64,000 nt of DNA from Zasmidium citrigriseum (Eukaryota > Ascomycota > Dothideomycetes > Mycosphaerellales > Mycosphaerellaceae), in assembly GCA_002786025.1 (NCBI GenBank), contig NHNW01000050.1, forward strand, positions 231,542 through 295,541, written 5' to 3'. Of this stretch, positions 20,332 through 29,542 are shown piece by piece (the stretch's first letter is position 1; each line of letters opens with the position of its first letter). Below the pieces are notes generated by a model. The model was not told where the DNA came from. It saw nothing but the letters and a program-made list of their open reading frames with translations, and made no database searches. The position numbers and the translations under genes are program-made.

Positions 20332-22278
20332 TCAAACACGGACAAACCCACTTCGACTACTACTCAAAGATCCGGATTCAGAACCCTGTCGATCCTGCTT
20401 CTCGCGGAACACGCCGTCGTACCGAATGTGTACGTTACCACTCTGCTCGACCACGCCCTCTGCACCTCTAATTGGGTCTACACCGTCGAGTATCGGGGCG
20501 TTGAATGCCAGGCCGAGGCTGAATGGAGACAACGTTAAGTGTCTGTCCAATGTCCACCAACCCCAGAACAATGGCAAGACAGCGAGAATGACGACGAGCT
20601 CCAGCGCTGTTGCGGCACCATACCATCGAAAGTCGGAATGGAAGACGTTGCGGGTGACGGTCTGGTTCGCCAGGGTCGTTTGATTGATGGACAGTCCGGG
20701 ATCTATGAGGTGGGTGACGTTGGACCAAGATGTGGCGAGGATGGCTGAGCGGAAAAGGAGCTCGTTGAAGGAATGGAGTATGTCGGGAGTTGGGTCGAGG
20801 AAGCTGACGTCCATGGTTCCATCGTAAAGATAGGTCTGCTCGGCAACAGATGTCCAATTGATGTGCTTGAAGCATTGCGCGTTGTAGTCCACAACGTCCA
20901 TGTCCCAGGTGCTAGCAGGATTATCGGCGTCAGCGCCAGGGAGCGGTGGTACTGCACTGCAGTTGGTGGTAATAGAGGTAGACAGAGTCATCATGAGCCA
21001 GCCAAGAGTGTCCAGTTGGCTCGACTCGAGATTCGACATGTTGTACGCAAGGGTGTTGTTCACCAAGGACACTACCTCGCCTGATCTGCCAGAGTCGGGG
21101 AGTATCTTGACGTTCCCATCACTACTGAACACCACATCATACTCTATGATGGCCGGGACCACCCAACATGTCGTGGAAGAGTAAATGCCTGTCGAATTAA
21201 CCACGTGGATCGTTCCAACCTGAATATTTGCGGCTTCGCTCAGCGTTGGAGAATCGTCGCCGGTGCCGATGTCGTGAGGCATTAAAGATATCTGGAAGAA
21301 AGGGTTCGTCAACACCGTGTTGTTGAAGATCGTAGAACCCTCTCCGCCCCAAGTAGCATTGGGATCGTGAAACATTTCGTACGTAATGGGCCAGTCGACT
21401 GTACTGCAGTTTTGTCGCGTCACCCCAGGTCCCTTTGCTTTCCCGATGCACTTCCCCTCGCAGGGAGGTGATACTGTTAGGGGTATTGGCGTCTTTGCAG
21501 TCCAATCTCGGCCCGTATCAATCGCAGCTTCTGTAACCAAGATGCTTGAATAGTCGATGCTGCCCGAAAACCCAGTGGGCAATTCCGGTGACAATGAAAA
21601 ATTGAGGGCGACCATCTCAGACTGTGTTGCCACGACAACGCTGGACGCTCGCTGTAGCAACGGTCCATCGGCAATCATGGAGGCGACGAGTAGGCCGGCG
21701 ATCATGGGGAAATTCAGATCGCGCAAGTGCATGACAGCATTGCTTAAAGTGAAGCTGGCTTCCCATTGTCGCTCTAGCTTGCGGATCGTAGCACCTTTGG
21801 AAGCTCTGTACCACCACGCAACGACAGCAGCCTGTGCAAAGGCGAAAGTAACGGCCGTGTTAGCAATAGCCGATGCAATGGCCAAGTACACTGTTGGTTG
21901 CATACTCCAGCTACTGGTGGGCCTGTCGTTCGAAGTGACCAGGATCGCCAATGAGAAGAAGACACAGCCGACAGCGACGGCAAGGGCGAGTAGTCCAAGA
22001 AGCGGCTTTGGCGTGAGCCAGTGATTATATCTTGTCTTGAGCCCCGTCCATTGGGGCTTTGTTGGAGCAATCTTCGTTATAACTTCGGTTTTGACGACTT
22101 CATGATCAGCTTTGAGCGGCATATTCGCTTGAACAGTATTTGCTGAGAGGTCCGATGCAAGGAGGGCCTCTGATTCGACGGCCGTATCGGTGCTTGTATT
22201 GGAGGTAGAACGAGTGATATCTGCACAGGGATCTTGTATGATTTCACTCCTCTGGTATGGAAGAGTCGCAGACGCCAT
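20332..22278 (-). CDS. DUF3176-family multi-pass membrane protein
   Basis: A single open frame codes 648 residues with no intron. After a 90-residue cytosolic-type N-terminus come two hydrophobic helices (LLGLLALAVAVGCVFFSLAI; VYLAIASAIANTAVTFAFAQ). A long central region with many N-glycosylation sites (NCS, NAT, NNT, NWT, NQT) and scattered cysteines follows. A third helix sits near the C-terminus (ALELVVILAVLPLFWGWW), with a Ser-rich cytosolic tail. This is the layout of the ascomycete DUF3176 family, in which the glycosylated region faces the lumen or outside. The biochemical function of the family is unknown. Confidence 0.8.
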   Translation of the reverse strand: MASATLPYQRSEIIQDPCADITRSTSNTSTDTAVESEALLASDLSANTVQANMPLKADHEVVKTEVITKIAPTKPQWTGLKTRYNHWLTPKPLLGLLALAVAVGCVFFSLAILVTSNDRPTSSWSMQPTVYLAIASAIANTAVTFAFAQAAVVAWWYRASKGATIRKLERQWEASFTLSNAVMHLRDLNFPMIAGLLVASMIADGPLLQRASSVVVATQSEMVALNFSLSPELPTGFSGSIDYSSILVTEAAIDTGRDWTAKTPIPLTVSPPCEGKCIGKAKGPGVTRQNCSTVDWPITYEMFHDPNATWGGEGSTIFNNTVLTNPFFQISLMPHDIGTGDDSPTLSEAANIQVGTIHVVNSTGIYSSTTCWVVPAIIEYDVVFSSDGNVKILPDSGRSGEVVSLVNNTLAYNMSNLESSQLDTLGWLMMTLSTSITTNCSAVPPLPGADADNPASTWDMDVVDYNAQCFKHINWTSVAEQTYLYDGTMDVSFLDPTPDILHSFNELLFRSAILATSWSNVTHLIDPGLSINQTTLANQTVTRNVFHSDFRWYGAATALELVVILAVLPLFWGWWTLDRHLTLSPFSLGLAFNAPILDGVDPIRGAEGVVEQSGNVHIRYDGVFREKQDRQGSESGSLSSSRSGFVRV

Positions 22279-23303
22279 ATCAGTCGAGTATGAGCAAGGC
22301 CTCGGCGGCGCCTGAGGCAGTAAAACATTGCGACTTTATATCATCGCAGGTATCGTGGTAAGGCTGTGGACTCGCGATAAGGTACAAGAAACGTGCCGCG
22401 GAGAGCGCGCCACTAAGATCTAGATTCTGCATGCGACAGATTGGCGGAGAGTCACTGTCCTGCTAGAGTTCCGCCGTTCTGTGTCTCTTGACCGTTGTCG
22501 TGAGGCTGACACAGCTGCCCCTTGAAAATTGATATGCTTCTGATGGAGAATCCATTCCGAATGATTGTATATTCTCAATACTCGAATGTTCTGGTAACCC
22601 TCTTCGGTGCTTGTGGTCTTGTTCGAGAGGCGGTATGACCGAGCCGTGTCTGTGGCGCACGTGGCTTCACCCAGAACGGCTCGACGCACACCCATCGAGC
22701 TCTTCTATCTGCTGCATCTGCCACGAGGTCGATAGTCATGATGTAGAGGCTGCAGATACCGCACTTATTTGATATCTGGCTGCATACTGCGGGGTTCGTC
22801 GTCTAGAGTTGTGAAGGCGATAAGTATTTCGACTCATTGTGGTCGCCAGGTGTGCAGTGGCGTGCATGCGGGAAGTGCTTTTGTCCAGCACACCATTGCT
22901 TCGAGAGCTCATGGAAGCACTGATATCCGACGAGATCCAGATACCGCCGCCAATTCGAGAGGTTGGAAGGTCCAGATCCTGTACATCATGCAGAAGAAGA
23001 TCGAGGTGAGGTCGATCGGTCCGAACGAGCCGTGTTCCTGCCGCTAGCGCGAGTGCCACCAGGCTGGAAGATACTGCGGAACATTCTCACAGCTACTGAG
23101 TAGATGGCCTTCACACTGTGTGTCATTATGATAGGACTGTCACATCTCGTTGACCATAGACGTCGCTTTCTGAGCTCTACACGCAGAGTGGGTATCTTGA
23201 ATCTATGTCTACTCTCACCATCGCCCTCATCTTGGCTCGATAGGTAACCACCCTGGCTCCCGTATCTCTGCCTCTCGCTCGTTGCCTCAGTCCTTGGTCA
23301 TCC
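22279..23303. other. Intergenic, nothing recognised
   Basis: This lies between the start of the DUF3176 gene and the end of the GH5 gene. It contains only short frames of biased random composition and no tRNA-like fold that I can see. Confidence 0.45.
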
Positions 23304-24617
23304 TCAACGAAACCCACACTGATTCGGAAACATCCTCTCAGTGACCTTCTCTCCGAGCAACCCATACTTCATGATATTCTCCAATCCCCACGCCCCAGGC
23401 CCTTTATAACTCCAAATAAACCACCCTTTCGCACTATGCTCAAAAGCATCCAGCTCAGCTTCAAGGAACATTCTCGTAGCCTTGATTAGCGGCGCATCCC
23501 AGTATTGAACGTCGACGTTGCAGGAACACTGACAGCCGTCTTCGTAGCAGGCGTCTCCGCCCACCGTATCGCCCGACTTGTATACGCAAATGTTCGTTTG
23601 CGCCGAAAACTCCCCGACGTATACGGGTAGGTTTGACGATGCTGGAAGTAGATTGGAGTTCGTCCAATTGCAGGCTTTGGCGATGTGTTGTTCTTGGGTG
23701 AGGTAGGAGTCGGCTTCGACTTGGTTCTGGTAGAGGTGCGTATCAATCGCAAAAGGGGCGTTGGAGAGCTTTGCGTTGCGGTTGATGGTTGAGCCGACGT
23801 CTTGCCATTGCGAGGGACTCATAAAGGCGTCATGCATGATAGTTTGAAGGTTCTTGTTGGTAGAAGCTTTCTTGACGGCTTTGTAGGCTTTCTGAGCCCA
23901 CTCTTTCGTGGTGTCAAACTTGTTCTGGTCCCAAGAAATTGGCTCGTTGACGAGCTCGATGCCGAAGACGACGTCTGAGTATTGCTTGGAGCCGTATTTC
24001 TTGGCCATGGTCTGAAGTGCTGTGATGGACTTGTCAAGGTTGTCGTCCGCTTGCCATTTGACATTGCCGGATTGACCGCTGTTGTCAAAGCCATTCTGAG
24101 AGCCTGGAGAGCCGTGGCAATCGACCAAAACTTTGAGACCAGCTTTTCGCGCCCATCCAATTGCCTTGTCCAGATAAGCGTCCGCACCTCTGATGTATGG
24201 TGTAGTGTCATTCATGAAGTCCCAGTATCCTATGGGGATCCGAAGCCCCCAAGAAGCGATCTTCTGCACATCATCCTCAGTGAAGTAGGTATCCCAGTGC
24301 TGGTTGAGCTTCGCTTCGGCGCCGTCAGTGCAGTCGAAAGTGTATTGGTCCACGGCATCGGTGCCTTCGAAGATGTCGCCCGTCATCCATTTCTCCAGAA
24401 TCAGCCAGCCTCCGATGTTCACCCCACGGATCGTCTCTGGTAGGCTTGTGCCACTCTCATTGGCATCGTTTTGCGAGTGACGTCCATGGCCCGACGCTAC
24501 CTTGGCGGAGACCAGGTCAGATCGATGGTGGTGACGGCTGTGAACTGAAGGTCGACTTTCGGCCGTGGCGCAGAGGCCAGCGAGCGCCACGCAGGCCAGC
24601 GCACCGAACGCCACCAT
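23304..24617 (-). CDS. Secreted exo-beta-1,3-glucanase, glycoside hydrolase family 5
   Basis: Intronless frame of 437 residues. A signal peptide (MVAFGALACVALAGLCATA) is followed by a His/Ser-rich propeptide-like stretch. The GH5_9 fold begins at RGVNIGGWLILEKWM (about 64-78). Key motifs are GLRIPIGYW (about 124-132), the acid/base glutamate in ELVNEP (Glu225) and the nucleophile glutamate in YVGEFSA (Glu336), so the active site is intact. A cysteine cluster (ACYEDGCQCSCN) near residue 360 is an unusual insertion I do not recall from yeast Exg1. Such enzymes release glucose from wall beta-1,3-glucan during wall remodelling. Confidence 0.93.
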   Translation of the reverse strand: MVAFGALACVALAGLCATAESRPSVHSRHHHRSDLVSAKVASGHGRHSQNDANESGTSLPETIRGVNIGGWLILEKWMTGDIFEGTDAVDQYTFDCTDGAEAKLNQHWDTYFTEDDVQKIASWGLRIPIGYWDFMNDTTPYIRGADAYLDKAIGWARKAGLKVLVDCHGSPGSQNGFDNSGQSGNVKWQADDNLDKSITALQTMAKKYGSKQYSDVVFGIELVNEPISWDQNKFDTTKEWAQKAYKAVKKASTNKNLQTIMHDAFMSPSQWQDVGSTINRNAKLSNAPFAIDTHLYQNQVEADSYLTQEQHIAKACNWTNSNLLPASSNLPVYVGEFSAQTNICVYKSGDTVGGDACYEDGCQCSCNVDVQYWDAPLIKATRMFLEAELDAFEHSAKGWFIWSYKGPGAWGLENIMKYGLLGEKVTERMFPNQCGFR

Positions 24618-26074
24618 ATCGATGCTGCTCCTGATTCACGTGCTCGCGAGCCGTCCAGGTGGCTCCTTGGCTTGGATAGAGTACAGTCCGGAAGAGATGT
24701 TCGTCTGTCTGTATTCAAGTATGTGTATCAAAGGATCGAAATGCGCACAGCGCCAGCAAGCAAGACACTTTCGAATGCCAGAAACGACTGTGTGTTGTCA
24801 AGAAAGAAAGAAACACCTCGTGGTCACCGGGACGCACAACGCATACACCGAAGCTCGTGATAAAGGAAAGACACCTGTGCCAGCGACTGAACAGAAAAAT
24901 GAGAGGAAGGCGAACGAAAGAAATATTCTCAAGTTATCGTTGCCCGTCCATGCCAAAGCGCTTCTGAGACGCGCGGCTGTGTCGACGGCCAGATGCATAT
25001 ACCCACATCACCCACATGGTGTTTCTTTGAGCAAAGGCGTAGCTTGTGAAACGTGGCTAGGGCGGCGAGGCCGAAAGCTCGTGGCCGACGTCTTAATTGG
25101 GCCAGATCTTTGCATATACGTCTTCCTTTGGTCCAAGAGCTGTCAGTCCAAGACTCTTCTTGCAGATTTCCGCCGTCCCCTGATGGTCGTGGTCATCTTC
25201 TCAGTCCTGAGGAAATCATCACTCGTTTTCGTAAGTATCCCGCTCTTGCCACCGCACGAGACACCGTGGGGACCTGCCCACTGATGCGGCGGCGTGGACG
25301 CAGGAGGCGCATAGGAGATGGCGGTAAGAGGTCGAAAGAGAGTCGCAGAAACAACCGCCCGACGTATACACGGATCCATCGGCCCGCTCCGACGGCGGCT
25401 AGACTAAACTACATACAGACGCTTGGACATAAGGAAGGCACGTGCACACGACCTCATCCACACTCCTTCTATCGCGACCATCTCACTTCGTCATGGGGCC
25501 TTTCGTGTATCTGATGTGATCGAATCTTGTGCAGTAATACTTTCGGATGCCCAGTTCGGAATGATGGGAGAAGGACAAAAAGACAAGAGCTCCCTCTATC
25601 ACTTCGAGTCGTGAGCGCACGCACTCTCAGGAAAACTGTGATGCTCAAAGCTTAGAGCGAGGATAACGGGTGCTTAGAATGGGCCGACTACCTGTCCATA
25701 CTAGATCCAGCGCGGTCTCGGGATGAAGACTGAATGATGGTGAGTCTGATCTTGTAAACTTCGGTTTGACCTGATTCTGACCAAACACAAGCTCTGGGGG
25801 GTATCACTTCGCTCTGTACGCACGCTTCGCAAGAAAGACGCCCCATTCCCTCTTCCCACGGTCCTCATATCTGGCCCTGATGCAACAAATATGAGAATAC
25901 TCTGACCCATTAGGTCAATCTGCAGCTGACGGACCTGCCGTGCTCATGCAGCCCCTGGCCTCTCGATTGCCACTGCAAATCCCAAAGCTCCTCGCTCACC
26001 ACACTCTTCGCAGTACTTCCAATGGCGCAGACTGCATGGTTCTTCTTGAGACTTTCGCTCGATGCGACGTCTTG
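24618..26074. other. Intergenic, 1.45 kb
   Basis: It holds the GH5 promoter side. A long plus-strand frame (24565-25284) begins antisense to the GH5 signal peptide and has no domain or codon pattern to support it, so it is not called. No RNA gene is recognised. Confidence 0.45.
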
Positions 26075-26857
26075 CTATGCTTCCTCACCCCAGCTGCTCT
26101 TCTCTGCGGTAGCCCTCAACTCCTCATACTTCGCCAATAAGGCTTTGGAACTCTCCTTGGTAAGATATCCCATTGGCTCGACGATCTCATTGTACTGGAC
26201 GGGATATGGAGTCGTCAGGCGCACGCTCGAGTTTGGGTCGAGTGCATGCCCCGTATACATTTTGCTGATGATCAATGGCTCGTTGCCGGTGCAGTTCTCG
26301 TCGTCGAAGTCTCGTTCCCACCCCACCAGCATGTTGAATGGCCACTGCTTCTCATGGATATTGCGAAGATCGTTTCCTTGGTGCGTTGACATCGGGAGCG
26401 TCAGGATGCTGCCGTCATCGTAGACCCAGAGCACGACAGCTGGACGTTCCTTGGTGCAGATCAATCCATTGCGGCTTGGGACGTAGCTTGGGTTGGCTGG
26501 AGTTGCTCTTGGATCTAGTGCGGTCTGGTGGTGTGCTATTCGAATGATCCTGCCAGGGAAGTGCTGGCGAGCATCGGCTCTGTTTGCGAATTGGATGATC
26601 CGTGACCTTGGGGTGCGCATGGAAGCCGCGGAGGGACGAAGCTGCGATTGAGATTGAGGCTGTCGACGCCGCGGAATACTGGAAGGAGGTGGCATGGAAT
26701 GGTCTTCATCTCGTCGCTGTCTCTTTCGGCCTGCTGCTGCCGAGCTGTCCACTTGGTCGTAGAGGCGCTTGGTTGCTCGAGTTGTCTGTGAGTTCATGAA
26801 GGCAGTGCTGGCTTGGGATCGCTCGCCGAAAAGATAGCAAGGTCGTGGATTGGCCAT
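26075..26857 (-). CDS. Hypothetical protein, DUF6590-like
   Basis: Uninterrupted frame of 260 residues. The first 85 residues are Arg/Ser/Pro/Gln-rich with a basic cluster (GRKRQRRDE) that could be a nuclear localisation signal. A folded-looking domain follows from FPGRIIRIAHHQ through RPAVVLWVYDDGSILTLPM and STHQGNDLRNI to the C-terminus. The PGR start, the basic-residue/VV strand and the LPMSTH strand-turn resemble the fungal DUF6590 domain, whose function is unknown. This is a pattern match made by eye. The gene is divergent from the paralogue pair to its right and shares the ACAAT-rich spacer with it. Confidence 0.6.
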   Translation of the reverse strand: MANPRPCYLFGERSQASTAFMNSQTTRATKRLYDQVDSSAAAGRKRQRRDEDHSMPPPSSIPRRRQPQSQSQLRPSAASMRTPRSRIIQFANRADARQHFPGRIIRIAHHQTALDPRATPANPSYVPSRNGLICTKERPAVVLWVYDDGSILTLPMSTHQGNDLRNIHEKQWPFNMLVGWERDFDDENCTGNEPLIISKMYTGHALDPNSSVRLTTPYPVQYNEIVEPMGYLTKESSKALLAKYEELRATAEKSSWGEEA

Positions 26858-26959
26858 GATGCTCTGCTTATGGTCAGCTCAACAACGCGATCATGAAGGT
26901 GAGTGCTCTAGTCGGCCGCAAAATCGTGGATGTGAGCTGTTCTTGAACGATTTAATCAT

Positions 26960-27278
26960 ATTGTAGGGACTCTATTGTCAAGTCGTACGTGTTAAACAAT
27001 CGACGTCTTCACTCTGGGTCAACAATAGAACCAGCGGAAAGCTCCCGCCAAGACTTTTCGAACAATAGACGACTTTGGAGGTTCTTATTGTTAGTCGAGC
27101 CACAATGGGAATCACAATAAGAAGTCGTCGATTACTATTGACGACAATAGGAAGCATGGAATTGTCAACACATCTTGAGGCGCATGGTATTTATTCGACC
27201 TTCTGCCACTCGACTTCAAATCATTCAGACCTTCGCTGACACCGACATACAAGACGAGCACAAAGACATTCTTTGTTC
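26960..27278. promoter_or_regulatory. Cluster of ACAAT (HMG-box-type) motifs with a TTCTTTGTTC box
   Basis: Ten ACAAT/ATTGT sites start at 26960, 26974, 26996, 27022, 27062, 27087, 27102, 27114, 27144 and 27161, within about 206 bp. Fewer than one would be expected by chance. Several extend to AACAATAG, the SRY/Sox-type HMG target. TTCTTTGTTC at 27269-27278 matches the fission-yeast Ste11 TR-box (TTCTTTGTTY). GACGACTT and AAGTCGTC repeats are interleaved as inverted copies. The region separates the DUF6590-like gene (minus) and the first paralogue (plus). HMG binding is inference. Confidence 0.6.
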
Positions 27279-27377
27279 AACCTTTTCGACGAACGTCACA
27301 ACAACACCGTATCTCAAGAGCCTGACCTCTCAGCACAAGAAGACACGAATTCCAGCGGTGCGAGACAGAAGAGAACC

Positions 27378-29138
27378 ATGGCCTCTCTCCTCGACCCCAT
27401 CAAGGCTGGCTTTCGTGGCTTGTTCGGCAGATTCCTGGAGCGTCACTGGGGCGAAACGGAACGCCACCGCGCTGCCAAACACGATCCGACAGATCAAGAA
27501 ACGCTCGATGACGATCAGAAGGTGAACGAAGATGGACCACATGAATCCGTTCTCAACCTCAGCGACTCCCAAGACGCAAAGCCTTCCAAGCCGGCATTTG
27601 ATCCCACGCTGGAGCATGCCATGAAGGCCTTACCAAAGTACACATCACGCGAACAAATGAGAAATATCCCGGTCTCCACCAACGCAGATTTTCAACTCAC
27701 TTCAGAGATGGTGGCGATCCAGTACGAAGATGGGCTCAGACCAGCAATCATCCTCAGCCCAGAACTCTTGAAGGCTCTGGTCGTCTCTCAAGAAGCAAGC
27801 CTGGAGGCGGAGTACCAGAGCCGCCTCGCCCTGGCGAAAAATGAAGTCCTCTGGGACCTTCAAGAATGGGCAGAGAACGAACGAAACGAACTTGCCGTCC
27901 GGGACCAAGAGCTTTTCGATAGAGGCGAGCTTTCCCAGCCGCTCTCCGACCAGATGCAGCACCTTGACGAGAAGCTGGCGCAGGTCCTCGATCAGCGCGA
28001 AGCTCTCAAGGAGGCTGTGCTCGAGGTTGAGGAGGTTGCGAGACAGAAGCACCGTCCTGTCGCCGGGCAGTTGCAGTACCTATTCGACACCTACGGCTTC
28101 ATGGATGTGCCAAATTACGATCGCATCGAGAGCGCCGAGATCGAACCAGCGTTCTTGGAAGAATGGAAAATCCCCAACCCAGAAGGCGAAGAGATGAACG
28201 ACCGAGACAGCTGCGAAGAGAACGGCCGTCTTCCCGAGCACTCGCCTGTGGGACAAGACTCTGGCGGCGCTGTACCTCCACGAGGCCGCTCTCCCACTCC
28301 CAATCGCCGCCGTTCCCGCAGCGCCTCTCCTCGACCAAACGACAGACGTAGCTCAACACATCGCTACCGCACCCGATCTCGCGGCCGAGACGCCTCACCA
28401 CATGCACCTGCCCGCCAACCTCCAACACCCGCCTCCCTGGCCAAAATCGAGCTGGAGGAGCGCTTCCGCGACCACCGCGGTTGCGAAGAAGCCCTCTCCA
28501 TCGTCCAGCACAAAATGAAAGGCGTCCCGCGCAAGATCTCCGCCTCCGAGACCTCCACCGCCGCCGACAGACGCCTGCTCTCCTGGTTTATGGACGCTAC
28601 TCGCGATCTCGTGCAAGCCGAAAAAGACCTCCGCCGAGCCCGACGGCATTACAACGAGCTCGGCTGCCATGCCCTCTACGATAGCCAGACGTCCTGTTTC
28701 CCGGCATCCAACGACTGCGAGGAGCGCTTCCGCCAGTCAATCTTGCCTTATTTGGGTCCCGAGCAGCAACCGCAAATCGAGACGTGGCTCCAGGACGTCG
28801 ACGATGAATGGATTCGAACGGATGAGAGCACCGTCGATCGAGAGGACCGCGCCTCGCCGCCTGACAGTGTCGATGAGTGGGATGCTGGGGCGAGTCTTGC
28901 GCCTTGTGATTGTCAGAGCCAGGTTGCTGAGGGCCGAGAGAAGGTACGGATTGAGGAAATGCGCAAGGTACAGGAGATGCTTCGTGAGAAGGGGTTTGGG
29001 ATGGGTGGCAAGCGCAAGCGCGACGACGAAAGCAATGAGGAGGATGGTAACGATGACCACAATCACGGTCTTGGTGTTAGCGATGAATTGCCGGGCTCGA
29101 AGAAGCGCAGGATTTCCGTGGAGTCCTTGCTCAACTGA
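27378..29138 (+). CDS. Coiled-coil nuclear-type protein of unknown function, tandem paralogue 1
   Basis: Frame of 586 residues from an ATG in strong context (ACCATGG). The frame is open further upstream but without an earlier ATG. Residues about 130-165 carry a conserved patch (VAIQYEDGLRPAIILSPELL), followed by a long charged coiled-coil, an Arg/Ser-Pro-rich linker (about 300-350; RGRSPTPNRRRSRSASP) and a second conserved block (DLVQAEKDLRRARRHYNELG then YLGPEQQPQIETWLQDVD). The acidic C-terminus carries KR-rich motifs (GKRKRDD, SKKRRIS) that look like nuclear localisation signals. The two conserved blocks recur in the next gene. I recognise no known family. Confidence 0.75.
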   Translation: MASLLDPIKAGFRGLFGRFLERHWGETERHRAAKHDPTDQETLDDDQKVNEDGPHESVLNLSDSQDAKPSKPAFDPTLEHAMKALPKYTSREQMRNIPVSTNADFQLTSEMVAIQYEDGLRPAIILSPELLKALVVSQEASLEAEYQSRLALAKNEVLWDLQEWAENERNELAVRDQELFDRGELSQPLSDQMQHLDEKLAQVLDQREALKEAVLEVEEVARQKHRPVAGQLQYLFDTYGFMDVPNYDRIESAEIEPAFLEEWKIPNPEGEEMNDRDSCEENGRLPEHSPVGQDSGGAVPPRGRSPTPNRRRSRSASPRPNDRRSSTHRYRTRSRGRDASPHAPARQPPTPASLAKIELEERFRDHRGCEEALSIVQHKMKGVPRKISASETSTAADRRLLSWFMDATRDLVQAEKDLRRARRHYNELGCHALYDSQTSCFPASNDCEERFRQSILPYLGPEQQPQIETWLQDVDDEWIRTDESTVDREDRASPPDSVDEWDAGASLAPCDCQSQVAEGREKVRIEEMRKVQEMLREKGFGMGGKRKRDDESNEEDGNDDHNHGLGVSDELPGSKKRRISVESLLN

Positions 29139-29542
29139 TTTCAGAAAGGAGAGGGCGACTGAAAATGCGGGAAGTTGCGAAGTCGTCGAAAAAGTCCTGA
29201 AGGTCAAGCTATTCCTGTGATCGTTGAGGAATTAGCATTGTCCTGTAATCCTCCACGGCCAGAAAGGTATAGATCTGTCATCCCACAATCTTTCAATTCT
29301 GCAGCAACATCTCAAGAATGTGACGTTTTGGGGCACGGCTAACCATCCAGCCAACAACAAAGAAACCAACAAAGACATACAATCCAAGCTACGTCAAACC
29401 CACTCAGATATCTTCAACAAACGTCTGAAACTCGCATCTGCACCTATTTCTCTATAACCGTCTAATTCGATGCAAGCACTTTACGTCGGCGTCCGTCTCT
29501 CACAAGCCCCTAAGTTTCGGCGTTCGCCCTCGATCCATACAC
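29139..29542. promoter_or_regulatory. Spacer and presumed promoter between the paralogues
   Basis: No gene is seen in these 404 bases. They contain AACAAAG boxes (in ACAACAAAGAAACC and CCAACAAAGACAT, about 29355-29376) and two ACAAT sites (about 29284 and 29382). These HMG-type motifs are similar to, but sparser than, those before the first copy. Confidence 0.4.

Noticed and set aside
24565..25284. 239-codon plus-strand frame
   Set aside because: It begins antisense to the GH5 signal-peptide region, has mixed composition and no domain. It most likely arises because the GH5 codon bias leaves the opposite strand open.
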